64,000 nt of DNA. Source: Streptomyces goshikiensis. GTDB lineage: Bacteria; Actinomycetota; Actinomycetes; Streptomycetales; Streptomycetaceae. Within the stretch, counting starts at the first letter, position 1, and every line of letters starts with the position of its first letter. Made by a program: the position numbers and the translations under genes. Positions 18,028-28,625 of the stretch are shown in pieces. The stretch spans positions 248,001 to 312,000 of the forward strand of contig NZ_BMVE01000001.1 in assembly GCF_014650555.1 (NCBI RefSeq). The letters are read 5' to 3'. Below the pieces are notes generated by a model that saw only the letters and a program-made list of their open reading frames with translations, had not been told where the DNA came from and did no database searches.

Positions 18028-19023
18028 CTAGCGGGAGCCCTTCGGGTCGAGGGCGTCGCGGACGCCGTCGCCGAAGAGGTTGAAGGCCAGCACGGTGATG
18101 AAGATCGCCACGCCGGGGAAGATCATGAAGAGCGGATCGTCCTCGTAGGTCCGCACGGCCGTCGAGAGCGTCTCGCCCCAGGACGGAGTGGGCGGCTTGA
18201 CGCCCACGCCGAGGAAGCTCAGCGCGGCCTCGGTGAGCACGTTGGTGGGGATCATCAGCGTCGTGTAGACGGTGATCGGCGCCACCAGGTTCGGAAGGAG
18301 CTCGCGGAAGAGGATGTACGTCCGGCCGGCGCCCAGGCTGCGGGCCGCCTCGACGTACTCCCGTTCGCGCAGCGACAGGGTCTGGCCCCGGACGATGCGT
18401 CCGATGTACGGCCATCCGAAGAAGCCGATGACCAGGACCAGGACGGCGATGCGCAGGCCCGAGCCCTCGAAGCCCCACAGCTTGCTGGGGATGACGGAGA
18501 TCAGCGCGATGATGAACAGCAGCTGGGGGAAGGCCAGCAGGAGGTCCATGACCCGACTGATCGCGGCGTCGACCCAGCCGCCGAAGTATCCGGCGATGAT
18601 GCCGAAGACGGTGCCGAGCGAAACCGCCACGAAGGCGGACAGGAAGGCCACCAGCAGCGAGATGCGGGCGCCGTAGACGATCCGGCTGAAGACGTCGCGG
18701 CCGTTGACCGGCTCGATGCCCAGCAGGAAGTCCCCGTTCATGCCGCCCCAGTCGCCGGCCGGGAGGCCGAGCAGCGGGTCCAGCAGGTCCTCGTGCAGCT
18801 CCTCCGGCGGGTGGCCGAAGGCCTTGACGATCAACGGCGCGAACAGCGCGACGAGGATCAGCAGGAGCACGATGACACCGCCGGCCAGGGCGACCTTGTC
18901 GCGCTTGAGCCGGGACCAGGCGATCTTCCAGGGCGAGCGCCCCTCGATCGCCTTCTGCGGAGTCTCGGGGGCGGCCACGGCCGCGGGCTCGGCCGCGCTG
19001 GTGTCGTGCAGTGGTGCCGTCAT
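18028..19023 (-). CDS. dppC: Dipeptide/oligopeptide ABC transporter permease (DppC type)
   Basis: A 331-residue permease with a 30-residue Ala/Pro cytoplasmic leader, the DppC N-terminal segment SPWKIAWSRLKRDKVALAG, an extended outside loop before helix 2 that names the periplasmic-like domain, and the EAA loop YVEAARSLGAGRTYILFRE. First gene of the operon; the ATG has GAGAGGGG upstream at a slightly long spacing. The promoter should lie in the 460-bp gap that precedes it. Confidence 0.94.
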   Translation of the reverse strand: MTAPLHDTSAAEPAAVAAPETPQKAIEGRSPWKIAWSRLKRDKVALAGGVIVLLLILVALFAPLIVKAFGHPPEELHEDLLDPLLGLPAGDWGGMNGDFLLGIEPVNGRDVFSRIVYGARISLLVAFLSAFVAVSLGTVFGIIAGYFGGWVDAAISRVMDLLLAFPQLLFIIALISVIPSKLWGFEGSGLRIAVLVLVIGFFGWPYIGRIVRGQTLSLREREYVEAARSLGAGRTYILFRELLPNLVAPITVYTTLMIPTNVLTEAALSFLGVGVKPPTPSWGETLSTAVRTYEDDPLFMIFPGVAIFITVLAFNLFGDGVRDALDPKGSR

Positions 19024-19390
19024 CGTGGTGGGGACCCCTCTCGGCCGACTGTGGCCGGCCCATGCCCGCCGCTGTGGCGGCTTGGTTCTTTCGGCGTCGC
19101 TGATGGTGCGAATGGCGCGAATTGCGCCTGAAGTGCACGTGAAGAGCTGGTGGTTGTGGGATTGACCGGCCTTCGGTGGGGGGAGTCTTCAACGCGCCCG
19201 TGATCGCCCGCCAGACCTGCCGGGTATGTGATGCGCAACCGTGATCTGCTGCGACACCTTCCGTTATGCGGACCGCGGGGGCGGGTGAGCGGTGCAACTG
19301 CGTCGCGTTCGGTGCGGAACGGACATCCGGCCCAACTGCCATTTCCGACGCGGTTATTGGCGCCATTGGGGGGATATGCCGGGGGTACGG
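19024..19390. other. Gene-free region upstream of the dpp operon
   Basis: No convincing coding frame on either strand. It must hold the dpp promoter reading leftward. A 15-bp inverted repeat GGCGC-GAATT-GCGCC sits at 19114-19128, about 90 bp upstream of the dppC start, and could be an operator. The segment is somewhat less GC-rich than the flanking genes. I see no clear -35/-10 pair. Confidence 0.5.
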
Positions 19391-19425
19391 CGAAGGCCGC
19401 ACCGGGCGGACCGGTGCGGCCTTCG
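19391..19425 (-). terminator. Perfect 15-bp hairpin downstream of the SseB-like genes
   Basis: Stem CGAAGGCCGCACCGG at 19391-19405 pairs perfectly with 19411-19425 around a 5-base loop. It lies 62 bp past the stop of the leftmost SseB-like gene and separates it from the dpp promoter region. Confidence 0.75.
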
Positions 19426-19486
19426 GGAGGGATGTCTCGTTATGCGCAGGGGCGGGCATGGCCGGATCACGGCCATGGCACCGTTG

Positions 19487-20227
19487 TCAGAACGCCGGGG
19501 ACTGGCCCTCGCGGTCGTAGAACGGCCGGGTCTGCGCGCGCAGCCACATCGCGACGGGGTCGTGCTCGTCGGCGAGCGCGACGGTGCACACCGGGACGCC
19601 CTCGGGGACGGCGCCGACCGACTGGCGCATCATCTCCCGGACGGATTCCAGCGCGGGCGCGGAGGCGTCGTACAGGTCGAGACCGACGGCGAGGTACGGG
19701 GATCCGAGCGCGGGCTGCACCCACGCGCGGCGCAGCGACCGTACGGCGGGGGTGCGGTGCGCGTGCCGGGTCAGCAGCCCGTAGAACTGCGGGAGCTCCA
19801 GGGCGGGCTCGGACAGCCGCAGCGGCCCGGCCGGCATCCGGTCCAGCCCGGTGGCGATCCGGCGCAGGTCGGCCCACGGGATGCCCACGCCGCCGCCCTG
19901 GGCGTGCGGGTTGAGCCACAGCCCCCAGCGGTCCGGGTAGAGGGCGCGGGCGATGTCGCGGCCGGTGACGACCTCGTACCCGCGGTTCCAGCCGCTGGCG
20001 GCCAGCTCCTGCGGGGAGGTGACGCACGGCGCGTACCCGAGGCCCTCGACCTCCATGCCGCCGTACTGGGCGTCCGGGGAACCCGGTTGTCCCTGCCAGA
20101 GCAGCATCCACAGGCGGCCCTCGGCGAGGGCGCGCAGGAGCGCCTCGTAACTCTCGTAGCGCCCGGGAGTCACCTGGCGCAGCATGTGCTCGACCTGCCC
20201 GGCCGCGGCCGTGCCTGACGCACTCAC
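19487..20227 (-). CDS. SseB-like protein (enhanced serine sensitivity family), copy 1
   Basis: A 246-residue soluble protein. The N-terminal half (about 30-130: YESYEALLRALAEGRLWMLL, then GYAPCVTSPQELAAS and RGYEVVTGRDIARAL) and the C-terminal half (about 155-246) match the two parts of SseB-family proteins. Its neighbour 55 bp upstream is a diverged paralogue of the same length. SseB was named in E. coli for a serine-sensitivity phenotype; its biochemical role is unknown. The GTG at 20227 is chosen for AGAGGGG at good spacing rather than an earlier frame start at 20260. Context: these genes border a glycine/serine breakdown cluster. Confidence 0.78.
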   Translation of the reverse strand: MSASGTAAAGQVEHMLRQVTPGRYESYEALLRALAEGRLWMLLWQGQPGSPDAQYGGMEVEGLGYAPCVTSPQELAASGWNRGYEVVTGRDIARALYPDRWGLWLNPHAQGGGVGIPWADLRRIATGLDRMPAGPLRLSEPALELPQFYGLLTRHAHRTPAVRSLRRAWVQPALGSPYLAVGLDLYDASAPALESVREMMRQSVGAVPEGVPVCTVALADEHDPVAMWLRAQTRPFYDREGQSPAF

Positions 20228-20281
20228 CCGGTACCCCTCTTCTCCACCCGTCGTCCACACCTCCCCCCAGCTTATGCGGCC

Positions 20282-21016
20282 CTAGGGGAGGTAGAAGGGG
20301 CGCACGCGCTCACGAATCCAGTCCGTTACCGGATCCTGGGCGGCGTCGAGGAGGATCAACTGCACAGGCCACGGCACGGGTACGCGGGCCAGGCCCCGGC
20401 CGAGCGCCGCCATCGCGGCGTCGCGGGTGCCGGGCTCCCAGCCCGTCAGCCGGACGCCGACGAACAGCTCGGGCTCGCCGCCCTCGACGCTGCCGAGGCA
20501 GCGGTACGCGGCGAGGACCACGCCGGTGGCGCGGAACTCCTCGGCGGTGGCGGCCAGGAAGTCGACGGGGTCGTCCTGCCAGTCGGGCTCGAACAGCCGC
20601 ACGCGGCCGCCGGTGGCGGGGCCGTCGAGGGGGGTGCGGCCGGTACGGCACAGCTCCGCGACGGCGGGCGGGGGCAGCGGCACGCCGACGGCGCCCTCGG
20701 GGTTCACGGCGATCCCGAGCTGCGGGGGCAGGCCGCGGGCGAACTCGACGGCGGGGGCCACGGCGAAGTCCATGCCGGGGCCGACGCAGGCGCGGAACTG
20801 GCTCTCGGAGCTGTAGACCGGGACGTACGCCGCCCCGCCGATCTCCATCGTCGGCAGGCTGAGGCTGTCGTGGTCGGGTCCGCCGCCGCCGGGCAGCGGG
20901 ACCCACAGGGGGCTCCGGCCGAGCACCTCCAGGATCCGCGCCCCGGCCTCCGGCTGCCCGAGCGCCGCCCCGAGCACCTGCTCCAGCTCGTTCTCCGGCC
21001 AGCCGCCGCCGTGCAT
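20282..21016 (-). CDS. SseB-like protein, copy 2
   Basis: A 244-residue paralogue of the gene just downstream. It shows the same order: an N-terminal SseB segment (LGRSPLWVPLPG, then YVPVYSSESQFRACVG), a middle glycine/proline-rich linker, and a C-terminal part ending RERVRPFYLP, which parallels RAQTRPFYDR in copy 1. ATG with GGAGGCGGA in front. Probably co-transcribed with copy 1. Function unknown; the pair may form a heteromer. Confidence 0.78.
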   Translation of the reverse strand: MHGGGWPENELEQVLGAALGQPEAGARILEVLGRSPLWVPLPGGGGPDHDSLSLPTMEIGGAAYVPVYSSESQFRACVGPGMDFAVAPAVEFARGLPPQLGIAVNPEGAVGVPLPPPAVAELCRTGRTPLDGPATGGRVRLFEPDWQDDPVDFLAATAEEFRATGVVLAAYRCLGSVEGGEPELFVGVRLTGWEPGTRDAAMAALGRGLARVPVPWPVQLILLDAAQDPVTDWIRERVRPFYLP

Positions 21017-21101
21017 TCCGCCTCCGCCTGTCGTTGTTCTCGCTGCCGTGTCCCGCCGAGATTAGTGGCCCGCCCCCGTCCGGCCCCCGCCGGGGCGCCG
21101 G

Positions 21102-21782
21102 TCAGGACGGGGCGGTGAAGTCGATGTGGGTGATGGCGGCGGCGGAGGCGCGGTCGAGGAGGGTGGCCGAGGCGCAGCCGGCCGGGGGGCGGCCCGATTC
21201 GGCGGCGCGCAGCAGGCGGGCCACCGCGCCCTGGTGGCGGGCGAAGGCGTACGGGGAGACGCCGCGGCCCCGGGCCGCCTGCCCGGACAGGGCCTCCTCG
21301 GCGCTGGTGTCCAGCAGGACCAGGTGCAGGGCCCGCCCCCGTCTCCGCGCGGCCGCGGAGAGCAGCGCGCGGACCCAGCTCTGGGTGCCGCAGTCGTGGA
21401 CGACGGCGGAGGCGCCGGAGCGCAGGGTCCGCCACAGCCCCCAGTAGTGCGCGACCCGGACGAGCGGCCGGTACACGGCGTACGGCAAGGCGCCGGGCAT
21501 CCGCCCCTCCCAGCGCTCGCGGGCGTCCTGGGAGTCGATGCCGCCGTCGGCCGCGGCCCGCTTGATCAGGGTGCTCTTGCCGCCGCCGGGGAGGCCGGAC
21601 ACCACCACGATGTCGCCCGCGGCGAACCCGAGCCGGCGCGGGGGCCGGCCGCCGCCCGGCCCCGGCCCGCGCAGGTCACGTACGGGCACGGCGGAAGCGG
21701 CGGCGGGGGCCGCGAAGGGCTTCCGCTGCGCCGGTACCCCTTCCACGGTCCCCGTCGTCGCCAGTACTCCGAATCTCCGCAC
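21102..21782 (-). CDS. P-loop ATPase/kinase-like protein
   Basis: A 226-residue protein with a Walker A GLPGGGKST at 63-71 preceded by a strand (DIVVVSG), which is the layout of small-molecule or zeta-toxin-like kinases of the AAA_33 group. A later strand ALHLVLLDTSAEEAL and an Arg-rich lid (QAARGRGVSPYAFARHQ) fit a kinase fold. The first 50 residues are Pro/Gly-rich and probably disordered. The GTG start follows GGGGGAGG. Substrate unknown. It is on the same strand as the SseB pair and diverges from the glycine riboswitch. Confidence 0.75.
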   Translation of the reverse strand: MRRFGVLATTGTVEGVPAQRKPFAAPAAASAVPVRDLRGPGPGGGRPPRRLGFAAGDIVVVSGLPGGGKSTLIKRAAADGGIDSQDARERWEGRMPGALPYAVYRPLVRVAHYWGLWRTLRSGASAVVHDCGTQSWVRALLSAAARRRGRALHLVLLDTSAEEALSGQAARGRGVSPYAFARHQGAVARLLRAAESGRPPAGCASATLLDRASAAAITHIDFTAPS

Positions 21783-21996
21783 AGTGATCGCCTCCCCCGA
21801 ATCGGGCCCTCAGGGCCCCGTGCCCACCAAGTGTAAAGAGACGGTAATCCCGGGGTCCCGGTTCCGGCCGGGCCCGGCGTCGATCGGCCACATATTTCGA
21901 TCAGCACACGCTTTCGGGCCCCGTACGCCCACACCCGGCACCCGCGTGCAATGATGTGCGCCATCTGGACACCAACTGCATACCGGCCGCTTGAAT

Positions 21997-22236
21997 CCGC
22001 GCGGGAGAGTCCCGGCACGCCGCAAGGCCGTGTCCGGGCGCCGAAGGAGCAAGTACCTCCCTTGAATCTCTCAGGCCCCGTACCGCGTGGATGAGGCAGA
22101 TCTGAAAAGCGAGCCGCGCCGCCGTCCCTCACGACGGCATCCGCGTGTGCTCCACCCAAGGTGCAAGTCGAGGTTCCCCGGGTCCGACCGGGAACTCTCG
22201 GCGAACCTCTCAGGTTCCGATGACAGATGGGGAGGA
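21997..22236 (+). promoter_or_regulatory. Tandem glycine riboswitch (gcvT motif)
   Basis: Aptamer 1 (about 21997-22110) has the diagnostic pieces in order: GGGAGAG at 22003, CGCCGAAGGAGCAA at 22039-22052 and AATCTCTCAGG from 22065. Aptamer 2 (about 22140-22236) has AAGGTGCAAG at 22158, AACTCTCGGCGAACCTCTCAGG from 22193 split across an insertion, and the closing GACAGATGGGG at 22222. It ends 44 bases before the gcvT ATG, close enough to control the ribosome site or transcription. I recall glycine riboswitches reported to turn on the glycine cleavage genes in Streptomyces for glycine detoxification; the sequence fits that model. Confidence 0.88.
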
Positions 22237-22279
22237 TCGTCCTCGTCATGTCATGCCCTGGGACCCGGGAGCCACACCC

Positions 22280-23395
22280 ATGAGCACTGCCCCCCGCCTG
22301 ACCGCCCTCGACACGCTGCACCGCTCGCTCGGTGCGACCATGACCGACTTCGCGGGCTGGGACATGCCGCTGCGGTACGCCAGTGAGCGCGACGAGCACA
22401 ACGCCGTGCGCACCAAGGCCGGCCTGTTCGACCTCTCCCACATGGGTGAGATCACCCTGACCGGCCCGGAGGCCGTCAAGGCCCTGGACTACGCGCTGGT
22501 CGGCAACATCTCCACCGTCGGCGTCGGCCGGGCCCGCTACACGCACATCTGTCAGGAGGACGGCGGGATCGTCGACGACCTGATCGTCTACCGCCTCGGC
22601 GAGACCGAGTTCATGGTCGTCGCGAACGCCTCCAACGCGCAGGTCGTGCTGGACGCGCTGACCGAGCGCGCCGCCGGCTTCGACACCGTGGTCCGCGACG
22701 ACCGCGACGCGTACGCGCTGCTCGCCGTGCAGGGCCCGGAGTCCCCCGGCATCCTCGCCTCGCTGACCGACGCCGACCTGGACGGCCTGAAGTACTACGC
22801 CGGCCTGCCGGGCACCGTCGCGGGCGTGCCCGCGCTGATCGCCCGTACCGGCTACACCGGCGAGGACGGCTTCGAGCTGTTCGTCTCCCCCGAGCACGCG
22901 GTGGAGCTGTGGCAGGCGCTGACCAAGGCCGGCGAGGGCGTCGGCCTGGTCCCGGCCGGCCTGTCCTGCCGCGACACCCTGCGCCTGGAGGCGGGCATGC
23001 CGCTGTACGGGCACGAGCTGACCACCTCCCTCACCCCGTTCGACGCGGGTCTGGGCCGGGTCGTGAAGTTCGAGAAGGAGGGCGACTTCGTGGGCCGCGC
23101 CGCGCTGGAGGCCGCCGCCGAGCGCGCCGCCGGCAACCCGCCGCGCAAGCTGGTCGGTCTGATCGCCGAGGGCCGCCGCGTCCCGCGCGCCGGGTTCCCG
23201 GTCGTGGCCGGCGGCGAGGTCATCGGCGAGGTCACCTCCGGCGCCCCGTCCCCGACGCTGGGCAAGCCGATCGCGATGGCGTACGTGGACGCGGCGCACG
23301 CCGCGCCCGGCACCTCCGGCGTCGGCGTCGACATTCGCGGTACGCATGAGCCCTACGAGGTTGTGGCTCTGCCGTTCTACAAGCGGCAGAAGTAG
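22280..23395 (+). CDS. gcvT: Glycine cleavage system aminomethyltransferase (T protein)
   Basis: A 371-residue folate enzyme that releases ammonia from the aminomethyl group on H protein and forms 5,10-methylene-tetrahydrofolate. It shows the family opening [24 protein letters not shown] in parts, the folate-site [11 protein letters not shown], and the conserved [13 protein letters not shown] and [19 protein letters not shown]. Full length for the family. ATG with GGGAG upstream, under a tandem glycine riboswitch. It is the first gene of gcvT-gcvH-glyA; gcvP is not in the window. Confidence 0.97.
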   Translation: MSTAPRLTALDTLHRSLGATMTDFAGWDMPLRYASERDEHNAVRTKAGLFDLSHMGEITLTGPEAVKALDYALVGNISTVGVGRARYTHICQEDGGIVDDLIVYRLGETEFMVVANASNAQVVLDALTERAAGFDTVVRDDRDAYALLAVQGPESPGILASLTDADLDGLKYYAGLPGTVAGVPALIARTGYTGEDGFELFVSPEHAVELWQALTKAGEGVGLVPAGLSCRDTLRLEAGMPLYGHELTTSLTPFDAGLGRVVKFEKEGDFVGRAALEAAAERAAGNPPRKLVGLIAEGRRVPRAGFPVVAGGEVIGEVTSGAPSPTLGKPIAMAYVDAAHAAPGTSGVGVDIRGTHEPYEVVALPFYKRQK

Positions 23396-23498
23396 CCCCG
23401 GTCCCGTACCGGGCCCCGGCAGCAATCCCGGCAGACCCGTCTCGCCAGTCGAGACGCCCTGTTCGTTCGCACTCCCCCGCATCCAGGAGAATCAGGTC

Positions 23499-23879
23499 AT
23501 GAGCAACCCCCAGCAGCTGCGTTACAGCAAGGAGCACGAGTGGCTGTCGACCGCCGAGGACGGCGTCGCGACGGTCGGCATCACGGAGTTCGCGGCCACC
23601 GCGCTCGGTGACGTCGTCTACGCCCAGCTCCCCGAGGTCGGCGACACGGTGACCGCGGGCGAGACCTGCGGCGAGCTGGAGTCGACCAAGTCGGTCAGCG
23701 ACCTGTACTCCCCCGTCACCGGCGAGGTCGTCGAGGCCAACCAGGACGTCGTGGACGACCCGGCGCTCGTCAACACGGCCCCCTTCGAGGGCGGCTGGCT
23801 GTTCAAGGTCCGCGTCGCGGAGGAGCCGGCCGATCTGCTCTCCGCCGACGAGTACGCCAAGCTCACCGCCGGTAACTGA
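23499..23879 (+). CDS. gcvH: Glycine cleavage system H protein
   Basis: A 126-residue lipoyl carrier protein. The lipoylated Lys64 is in [10 protein letters not shown]. The barrel fold spans the whole protein and the length is standard. The ATG follows CAGGAGAATCAGGTC. It shuttles the aminomethyl group between P, T and L proteins. It lies 103 bp after gcvT and 15 bp before glyA, so it shares their message. Confidence 0.97.
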   Translation: MSNPQQLRYSKEHEWLSTAEDGVATVGITEFAATALGDVVYAQLPEVGDTVTAGETCGELESTKSVSDLYSPVTGEVVEANQDVVDDPALVNTAPFEGGWLFKVRVAEEPADLLSADEYAKLTAGN

Positions 23880-23894
23880 CCCCAGGGGATCCTG

Positions 23895-25151
23895 ATGTCC
23901 GTACTGAACACCCCTCTCCACGAGCTCGACCCCGATGTCGCCGCCGCCGTCGACGCCGAGCTCGTGCGCCAGCAGTCCACCCTGGAAATGATCGCGTCGG
24001 AGAACTTCGCTCCGGTCGCCGTCATGGAGGCCCAGGGCTCGGTCCTGACCAACAAGTACGCCGAGGGCTACCCCGGCCGCCGCTACTACGGCGGCTGCGA
24101 GCACGTCGACGTCGTCGAGCAGATCGCGATCGACCGCATCAAGGCGCTGTTCGGCGCCGAGGCCGCGAACGTGCAGCCCCACTCGGGCGCGCAGGCCAAC
24201 GCGGCGGCGATGTTCGCGCTGCTGAAGCCGGGCGACACGATCATGGGCCTGAACCTGGCCCACGGCGGTCACCTGACCCACGGCATGAAGATCAACTTCT
24301 CCGGCAAGCTCTACAACGTGGTCCCGTACCACGTCGACGAGTCGGGCCAGGTGGACATGGCCGAGGTCGAGCGCCTCGCCAAGGAGTCCAAGCCGCAGCT
24401 GATCGTCGCCGGCTGGTCCGCCTACCCGCGCCAGCTGGACTTCGCCGCCTTCCGCCGCATCGCGGACGAGGTCGGCGCGTACCTAATGGTCGACATGGCG
24501 CACTTCGCCGGCCTGGTCGCCGCGGGTCTGCACCCGAACCCGGTGCCGCACGCCCACGTCGTGACCACCACCACGCACAAGACCCTCGGCGGTCCGCGCG
24601 GCGGTGTCATCCTGTCGACGCAGGAACTGGCCAAGAAGATCAACTCCGCGGTCTTCCCGGGCCAGCAGGGCGGTCCGCTGGAGCACGTGATCGCGGCCAA
24701 GGCCGTCTCCTTCAAGGTCGCGGCCTCGCCCGAGTTCAAGGAGCGCCAGGAGCGCACCCTGGAGGGCGCGAAGATCCTCGCCGCCCGCCTCGTCCAGGAC
24801 GACGTCAAGGCCGTGGGCGTGGACGTCCTCACCGGCGGCACCGACGTGCACCTGGTCCTGGTCGACCTGCGCAACTCCGAGCTGGACGGCCAGCAGGCCG
24901 AGGACCGCCTCCACGAGGTCGGCATCACGGTCAACCGCAACGCCATCCCGAACGACCCGCGGCCGCCGATGGTGACCTCGGGCCTGCGGATCGGCACGCC
25001 GGCGCTGGCCACCCGCGGTTTCGACACCGAGGCCTTCACCGAGGTCGCGGAGATCATCGCGCAGGCGCTCAAGCCCGCGTACGACGCCGAGGACCTCAAG
25101 GCGCGCGTCTCGGCGCTCGCCGCGAAGTTCCCGCTGTACCCGACGCTGTAA
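23895..25151 (+). CDS. glyA: Serine hydroxymethyltransferase
   Basis: A 418-residue PLP enzyme that joins glycine and 5,10-methylene-tetrahydrofolate to make serine. The PLP lysine is Lys229 in [10 protein letters not shown], and the conserved EMIASENF and [13 protein letters not shown] segments are intact. It lies in one operon with gcvT and gcvH, so methylene-folate released by glycine cleavage can be used on the spot to turn a second glycine into serine. A terminator follows directly. Confidence 0.97.
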   Translation: MSVLNTPLHELDPDVAAAVDAELVRQQSTLEMIASENFAPVAVMEAQGSVLTNKYAEGYPGRRYYGGCEHVDVVEQIAIDRIKALFGAEAANVQPHSGAQANAAAMFALLKPGDTIMGLNLAHGGHLTHGMKINFSGKLYNVVPYHVDESGQVDMAEVERLAKESKPQLIVAGWSAYPRQLDFAAFRRIADEVGAYLMVDMAHFAGLVAAGLHPNPVPHAHVVTTTTHKTLGGPRGGVILSTQELAKKINSAVFPGQQGGPLEHVIAAKAVSFKVAASPEFKERQERTLEGAKILAARLVQDDVKAVGVDVLTGGTDVHLVLVDLRNSELDGQQAEDRLHEVGITVNRNAIPNDPRPPMVTSGLRIGTPALATRGFDTEAFTEVAEIIAQALKPAYDAEDLKARVSALAAKFPLYPTL

Positions 25152-25170
25152 CGTCGACAGGTCAAGGGTC

Positions 25171-25204
25171 GGGCCCGGTTCCTGTCTCCACAGGGACCGG
25201 GCCC
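25171..25204 (+). terminator. Terminator after glyA
   Basis: 14-bp stem with one mismatch (25171-25184 with 25191-25204), 6-base loop, followed by TTCTCG; 20 bp past the glyA stop. Confidence 0.8.
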
Positions 25205-25414
25205 TTCTCGTACCGGCCCGGACCCTTGCCCCGCGGGCCTCACGGGCCTCGCGGGCCCGTGGCCGACCTCCCGGCGCCCCCCGCGCGACCCCTCGGGCGG
25301 ACGAACCGTTCACCTCGCCGCGTTAAGCTCGCCTGTCGGACAAAATCCGAACAATCGACCTCCCCCCGTACGAACCGCCCCTCCCGCCCCACGAGCAGAC
25401 AAGGGAGTCCGCCA

Positions 25415-26797
<1,383 letters not shown>

Positions 26798-26833
26798 CGC
26801 CGGCCGGCTGACCCGCTGGCCCCCTGACCTGCT

Positions 26834-26875
26834 CGGAGAGCCCCACCGCGGCCGTGCGCCCGGTGGGGCTCTCCG
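26834..26875 (+). terminator. Terminator after sdaA
   Basis: Perfect 15-bp stem (26834-26848 with 26861-26875) around a 12-base GC-rich loop, 37 bp past the sdaA stop. Confidence 0.8.
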
Positions 26876-26975
26876 GCGTCCGCAGGGCCGCCGCGGCTCC
26901 GGTGGAACCGCCGGGGCGCCTCAGGTGTCCTTAGCGATGACATCGGTCCCCGTCTCTGGAGAAACAGGGGGCGTC

Positions 26976-27491
26976 ATGAAGCACCTCCGCCGCCGACAGA
27001 TCACCGCCCTGGCCACGGGCATGTTGCTCGCCGCCGGGATCTCGCTCGCCGCGCCGGCCTCGGCCGCCGCCGCGACCGGCTCCGCCCGCACGCAGACCCC
27101 GCTCGTCGTCAATGCCCGCTGGGGCGGGCACTGCACGTACGACCGGCTCGTCATCGACGTCAAGGGATACGTCCCCCAGGTCACCGTCACGCCCGTCGCC
27201 CACCTCGTCTACGACGGGTCCGGCAAGCCCGTACCGCTCGCCGGGAAGTACTTCCTGGAGGTCCGCCTGCATCCCGCGGCGGGCCACGACGACGCCGGGC
27301 AGAACGTGTACCAGGGGCCCAAGCTCGTCAAGATCTACCTGCCCAAGCTCAAGGGCATGGCCCTGACCGGCGACTACGAGGGGTACGTGACCTTCGGCGC
27401 CGCCTTCGACACCAAGCCCTCCTACACGTCCTCGGTCCTGCACGGGCCGGAGCGGTTCGTGCTGGACGTCGCGCACCCGAACGTGTGCTGA
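26976..27491 (+). CDS. Secreted AMIN-like domain protein
   Basis: A 171-residue exported protein. Residues 1-33 are a Sec signal peptide ending in an ASAAA cleavage site. The mature part has the beta-rich pattern seen in small actinobacterial AMIN-like secreted proteins: GGHCTYDRLVIDVKGYVP, LEVRLHPA and GDYEGYVTFG. A Cys near the start of the domain (53) and one at the very end (171) could form a disulfide that closes the domain. AMIN-type folds often bind cell-wall or surface polymers, but no ligand is known for this group. The ATG at 26976 follows CAGGGGGCG; an ATG at 26925 would spoil the signal peptide. Confidence 0.78.
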   Translation: MKHLRRRQITALATGMLLAAGISLAAPASAAAATGSARTQTPLVVNARWGGHCTYDRLVIDVKGYVPQVTVTPVAHLVYDGSGKPVPLAGKYFLEVRLHPAAGHDDAGQNVYQGPKLVKIYLPKLKGMALTGDYEGYVTFGAAFDTKPSYTSSVLHGPERFVLDVAHPNVC

Positions 27492-27497
27492 GCGCGC

Positions 27498-27531
27498 GGG
27501 GACCCGGCGCCGTGGCGGGCGCCGGGTCCCC
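27498..27531. terminator. Bidirectional terminator between convergent genes
   Basis: Perfect 14-bp stem GGGGACCCGGCGCC at 27498-27511 with 27518-27531, 6-base loop, followed by GTTCTCCTC. It serves the AMIN-like gene and probably the convergent flavodoxin-family gene. Confidence 0.8.
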
Positions 27532-27555
27532 GTTCTCCTCGCCCGCCCCGCCCGG

Positions 27556-28296
27556 CTAGCGATGCTCGGGGTTCGGGAAGTCGAAGCGGCAGCCCGCGTC
27601 CCAGAGGGAGCGCTGGTTGCCGTGGGCCGGGATGCCGCCGCCCCGCTTGAGCAGGGCGGCCAGGTGCATGAGGTTCCAGGACATGAAGGTGGTGTTCCGG
27701 TTGGTGAAGTCGTTCTCGGGGCCGCCGGAGCCCGGGTCGAGGTACGAGGGACCGGGCCCGGCCTCGCCCATCCAGCCCGCGTCGGCCTGCGGGGGGATCG
27801 CGTAGCCGAGGTGCTGGAGGCTGTAGAGGATGTTCATGGCGCAGTGTTTGACGCCGTCCTCGTTGCCCGTGACGAGCGCGCCGCCGACCCGGCCGTAGAA
27901 GGCGTACTGGCCCTGGTCGTTGAGGATCGAGGAGCAGGCGTAGAGCCGCTCGATCACCCGCTTCATCACCGAGCTGTTGTCGCCGAGCCAGACGGGGCCG
28001 CAGAGCACCAGGATGTCGGCGTCCATGATCTGGCTGTAGAGCACCGGCCACTGGTCGCTCTCCCAGCCGTGCTCGGTCATGTCGGGCCAGACACCGGTGG
28101 CGATGTCGTGGTCGACGGCACGGATGAGGGAGGTCCGGGCGCCCGCCGCCGCCATGACGGCGCGGCTCTTGTCGATCAGGCCCTCGGTGTTGCTGGTCTC
28201 GGGCGAGCGTTTGAGCGTGCAGTTCACGTAGACGGCGGTGAGGTCGCCGTAGTCGGGGGGCTGCGCGGTGTCGGAGGTCTGCGGAGTGTCGGCCAC
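27556..28296 (-). CDS. Flavodoxin-fold NAD(P)H-dependent oxidoreductase
   Basis: A 246-residue flavoprotein of the NADPH-dependent FMN reductase group. The FMN-phosphate loop follows the first strand (VYVNCTLKRSPETSNTEGL), the flavin-side loop reads CGPVWLGDNSSVMKRVIERL, and the third loop is GALVTGNEDGVKHCAMNIL. It likely reduces quinones or similar small molecules. The GTG at 28296 is preceded by GGGTGGGGGA. Monocistronic and convergent to the AMIN-like gene. Confidence 0.86.
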   Translation of the reverse strand: MADTPQTSDTAQPPDYGDLTAVYVNCTLKRSPETSNTEGLIDKSRAVMAAAGARTSLIRAVDHDIATGVWPDMTEHGWESDQWPVLYSQIMDADILVLCGPVWLGDNSSVMKRVIERLYACSSILNDQGQYAFYGRVGGALVTGNEDGVKHCAMNILYSLQHLGYAIPPQADAGWMGEAGPGPSYLDPGSGGPENDFTNRNTTFMSWNLMHLAALLKRGGGIPAHGNQRSLWDAGCRFDFPNPEHR

Positions 28297-28414
28297 TCCC
28301 CCACCCTGCGAGCCGCCGCATCACCCCGCCACCGGGCGGAGCCCATCCGGGCCATCCGGCCGGCGTGATCGGCGCGGGTTGTTACCGGTCCGTGCGGCCG
28401 ACTAGGGTCAGCTG

Positions 28415-28582
28415 GCCTTGGTGTTCGGGAAATCGGTGCGAAACCGGTGCGGCCCTCGCCACTGTGATCGGGAAGTCCGGCTCCACTCCGTAAGGAAGCC
28501 ACTGGGCTCGCACGGGAGACCGTACGACCCCGGGAAGGCGGAGCCAGGACAACAGCACCCGTGAGCCAGGAGACCGGCCGGG
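28415..28582 (+). promoter_or_regulatory. Cobalamin riboswitch
   Basis: The adenosylcobalamin box AGCCAGGAGACCGGCC is at 28564-28579. Upstream lie the other family elements: TTGGTG at 28419, GGGAAATCGGTGCGAAACCGG from about 28428 (split by a stem), GGGAAG at 28470, GAAGCCACTG at 28495 and GGGAAGGCGG at 28542. It ends 44 bases before the cbiM ATG. Cobalamin binding should switch off the cobalt-uptake operon. Confidence 0.92.
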
Positions 28583-28625
28583 GCGCGTTGTCCATCCACG
28601 AGGTGCTGGAGAGGTCTCCCCACTC

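Noticed and set aside
22140..22240. tRNA-like arm (GAGGTTCCCCGGGTCCGACC) downstream of the first glycine aptamer
   Set aside because: No cloverleaf or CCA-end context; it fits as a stem of the second glycine aptamer.
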